A stretch of DNA of 64,000 nt. Origin: Geitlerinema sp. P-1104. GTDB lineage: Bacteria; Cyanobacteriota; Cyanobacteriia; Cyanobacteriales; Geitlerinemataceae. Made by a program: the position numbers and the translations under genes. The notes under the pieces were generated by a model. The model did not search any database. It saw only the letters and a list, made by a program, of their open reading frames with translations, and was not told where the DNA came from. Below, in pieces: positions 62,459 to 64,000 of the stretch (positions are counted from its first letter, which is position 1; each line of letters begins with the position of its first letter). The stretch is from contig SMDP01000001.1 of NCBI GenBank assembly GCA_012911965.1, positions 1 to 64,000 of the forward strand. Direction: 5' to 3'.

Positions 62459-64000
62459 TTAAGCCACAGACACCAACTGAGTCTCGCCGAGGGTTTCCAC
62501 AATTTGAGTGAGTGCTTCCCGCAGGGTGCTGGTTTGATGATCTCGGGGAACTTGACTAAGAATATCAAATTTCTCTAAGCGACGTTCCACTTTCCCCGAA
62601 CTGCCCACCACATAGACGTCTAATCCCCGTTTAAGGGCATCCTTGACCATTTTTTCCATGGCCAGAGAGGCGGTTACCCCCAACATAGGCACATCGCGGA
62701 AGTCTAGGATGAGAACCTGATACTGCCCAATGAGAGCATGGCGTTGGGAAATGGCTTTGGCGGCCCCAAAACTGAGGGAGGTTCCCAGATGGAGTAGGAG
62801 AACCTGTCCTTTAACCTGATCTAACAGCAGTTGTTCTTCATGTTCGAGGAGTTCCGCTGCCTCTGGATCGGTAATGGCTTTGATATTCTCAGCCTGTATA
62901 TCAGATAAACGCTGAATTGTCAAGACATTGGCAATAAAGATCCCCACGCCGACGGCCACAATTAAATCCACAAAGACCGTTAGCAGCAGCACCCCGTACA
63001 TAATGGCGGCGGCTTTGAGGGAAAGGTGATGGGCCCGTTTGAGGAAACTCCAATCAACGATATCTAAACCTACTTTGAGGGCGATCGCCGCCAGAACGCT
63101 TAGGGGGACAATCTCTGTAAATCCGGCGGCCACAAAGACAAACATCAACAGCGTCAGGGCGTGAATCATCCCTGAGAGGGCGGTACGTCCCCCAGCTTGG
63201 ATATTCACCACCGTTCCCATAGTCGCCCCAGCACCCGGCAGTCCACCACAGAGTCCCGAGATAATGTTACCCACTCCTTGACCGATGAGTTCTTTGTCGG
63301 AGTTATGCTCGTACTGGGTAATGCTATCGGAAATCACTGAGGTGAGCAGGGAGTCGATACAACCGAGCATCCCCAGCATTACTGCGTCAATCATCATCAG
63401 TTGCAAGTCAGGCAGGGAAATGGTAGGCAGATAGAGTTCGGGTAATCCGGTGGGAATCTCGCCGACAATTCTCAATTGATTGGATAACAGGGTTGCCGAA
63501 ATGCCGGTTCCTAGGAGTAGGGCCAGCAGTTGGGGAGGACAGACACGACTAATTCTCCCAGGAGTCAGAAAGAGAACAGCCAGGGTTAGACCCCCTAGGG
63601 CCAATTCCGGAAGACTGAGGTTCCCGGCTAGTTCAGGCAGGGCCATAACGGTGTTCAAGACGCCACCTACTCCCTCTTGTCCCAGTAAGGGAGGCAATTG
63701 CAGGATGACCATAATTACGCCAATACCGGACATGAAGCCGGAAATGACGGTGTAGGGCATTAGGGTGACGTATTTCCCAAGACGTAAGACCCCAAAGAGG
63801 ATTTGGAACGCTCCCGCCATCATGACGATGGTAAAAGCGATCGCCCAACCCTCAGGGCCAGGATATTTGGCGGTGAAGGTGGCAATGACGGCGGTAAAAA
63901 CCACGGTCATAGGACCGGTGGGATTGGAAATTAGAGTGGGGGTTCCCCCAAACAGGGCCGCGAAAAAGCCCAGGAGGACGGCACTATAAATGCCGGCGAT
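62459..64000 (-). CDS. SulP-family anion transporter, BicA-like, 5' end beyond the window
   Basis: The visible frame continues without stop from 62459 to the right edge, about 513 residues. The edge part reads GIYSAVLLGFFAALFGGTPT and LISNPTGPMTVV, the start region of SulP transporters, so only roughly the first 30-60 residues are missing. Ten or more membrane helices follow. A C-terminal STAS domain lies in the last 130 residues (VLILDFRDVPMLGVTASLAM). SulP members in cyanobacteria include BicA, the sodium-dependent bicarbonate transporter, but sulfate transport is not excluded. It is tail to tail with the ABC permease gene, 11 bases apart. Confidence 0.9.
   Translation of the reverse strand: MAGIYSAVLLGFFAALFGGTPTLISNPTGPMTVVFTAVIATFTAKYPGPEGWAIAFTIVMMAGAFQILFGVLRLGKYVTLMPYTVISGFMSGIGVIMVILQLPPLLGQEGVGGVLNTVMALPELAGNLSLPELALGGLTLAVLFLTPGRISRVCPPQLLALLLGTGISATLLSNQLRIVGEIPTGLPELYLPTISLPDLQLMMIDAVMLGMLGCIDSLLTSVISDSITQYEHNSDKELIGQGVGNIISGLCGGLPGAGATMGTVVNIQAGGRTALSGMIHALTLLMFVFVAAGFTEIVPLSVLAAIALKVGLDIVDWSFLKRAHHLSLKAAAIMYGVLLLTVFVDLIVAVGVGIFIANVLTIQRLSDIQAENIKAITDPEAAELLEHEEQLLLDQVKGQVLLLHLGTSLSFGAAKAISQRHALIGQYQVLILDFRDVPMLGVTASLAMEKMVKDALKRGLDVYVVGSSGKVERRLEKFDILSQVPRDHQTSTLREALTQIVETLGETQLVSVA

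Overview
The window is chromosomal DNA from a cyanobacterium, most likely a filamentous Oscillatoriales-type organism. The evidence is the high density of the octamer GCGATCGC (HIP1), the CruP-type lycopene cyclase, a SulP/BicA-like transporter cut by the right edge, a TamB of cyanobacterial type, three Uma2-family genes, heptanucleotide STRR repeats (GTTCCCT units), and TPR, PAS/GAF-kinase and trypsin/NACHT architectures typical of this group. No tRNA, rRNA, CRISPR array or transposase was recognised.

Left part (1-7 kb, all minus strand): a candidate immune/conflict operon. In transcription order it holds a Trypco1-type small protein, a large trypsin-NACHT-HEAT protein, a RelE-type toxin-antitoxin pair, and a small helical protein whose N-terminus carries almost the same Gly/Asn-rich motif as the C-terminus of the NACHT protein. 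An ORF running off the left edge follows. I regard this as the most exciting item in the window: a STAND/NLR-like sensor with a protease effector and a likely partner that recognises it through an amyloid-like (RHIM/BASS-like) motif. A M48 metalloprotease with PPC and TPR regions comes next, then a cluster of four DnaA-box-like 9-mers (7.4 kb).

Middle (7.5-27 kb): a GNAT enzyme, an ADP-forming acyl-CoA ligase fused to a GNAT domain, two Uma2 genes, cruP, and a tonB-exbB-exbD-fecE locus in visible decay (a frameshifted MORN-repeat remnant and an internally deleted FecCD permease). Next is a second defence-like stretch: an uncharacterised membrane-associated protein divergent from a TerB-dynamin GTPase, and an overlapping DUF262/HEPN pair downstream of prfC.

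27-43 kb: a HAD-IB phosphatase, two tandem paralogous PAS/GAF histidine kinases, mnmD, a Uma2 gene, and a duplicated secreted TPR-trypsin gene (two intact copies plus the 3' relic of another), followed by a secreted protein and a two-TM membrane protein. Palindromic interspersed repeats cluster here and just after.

43-64 kb: mostly housekeeping. It contains recG, a small membrane protein, def, a conserved acidic cyanobacterial protein, rlmN, an alpha/beta hydrolase, msrA, a MscS channel translationally coupled to an AAA-like protein without a visible P-loop, a giant tamB, sucC-sucD with an orphan sugar-ABC permease, and the 3' part of a SulP transporter.
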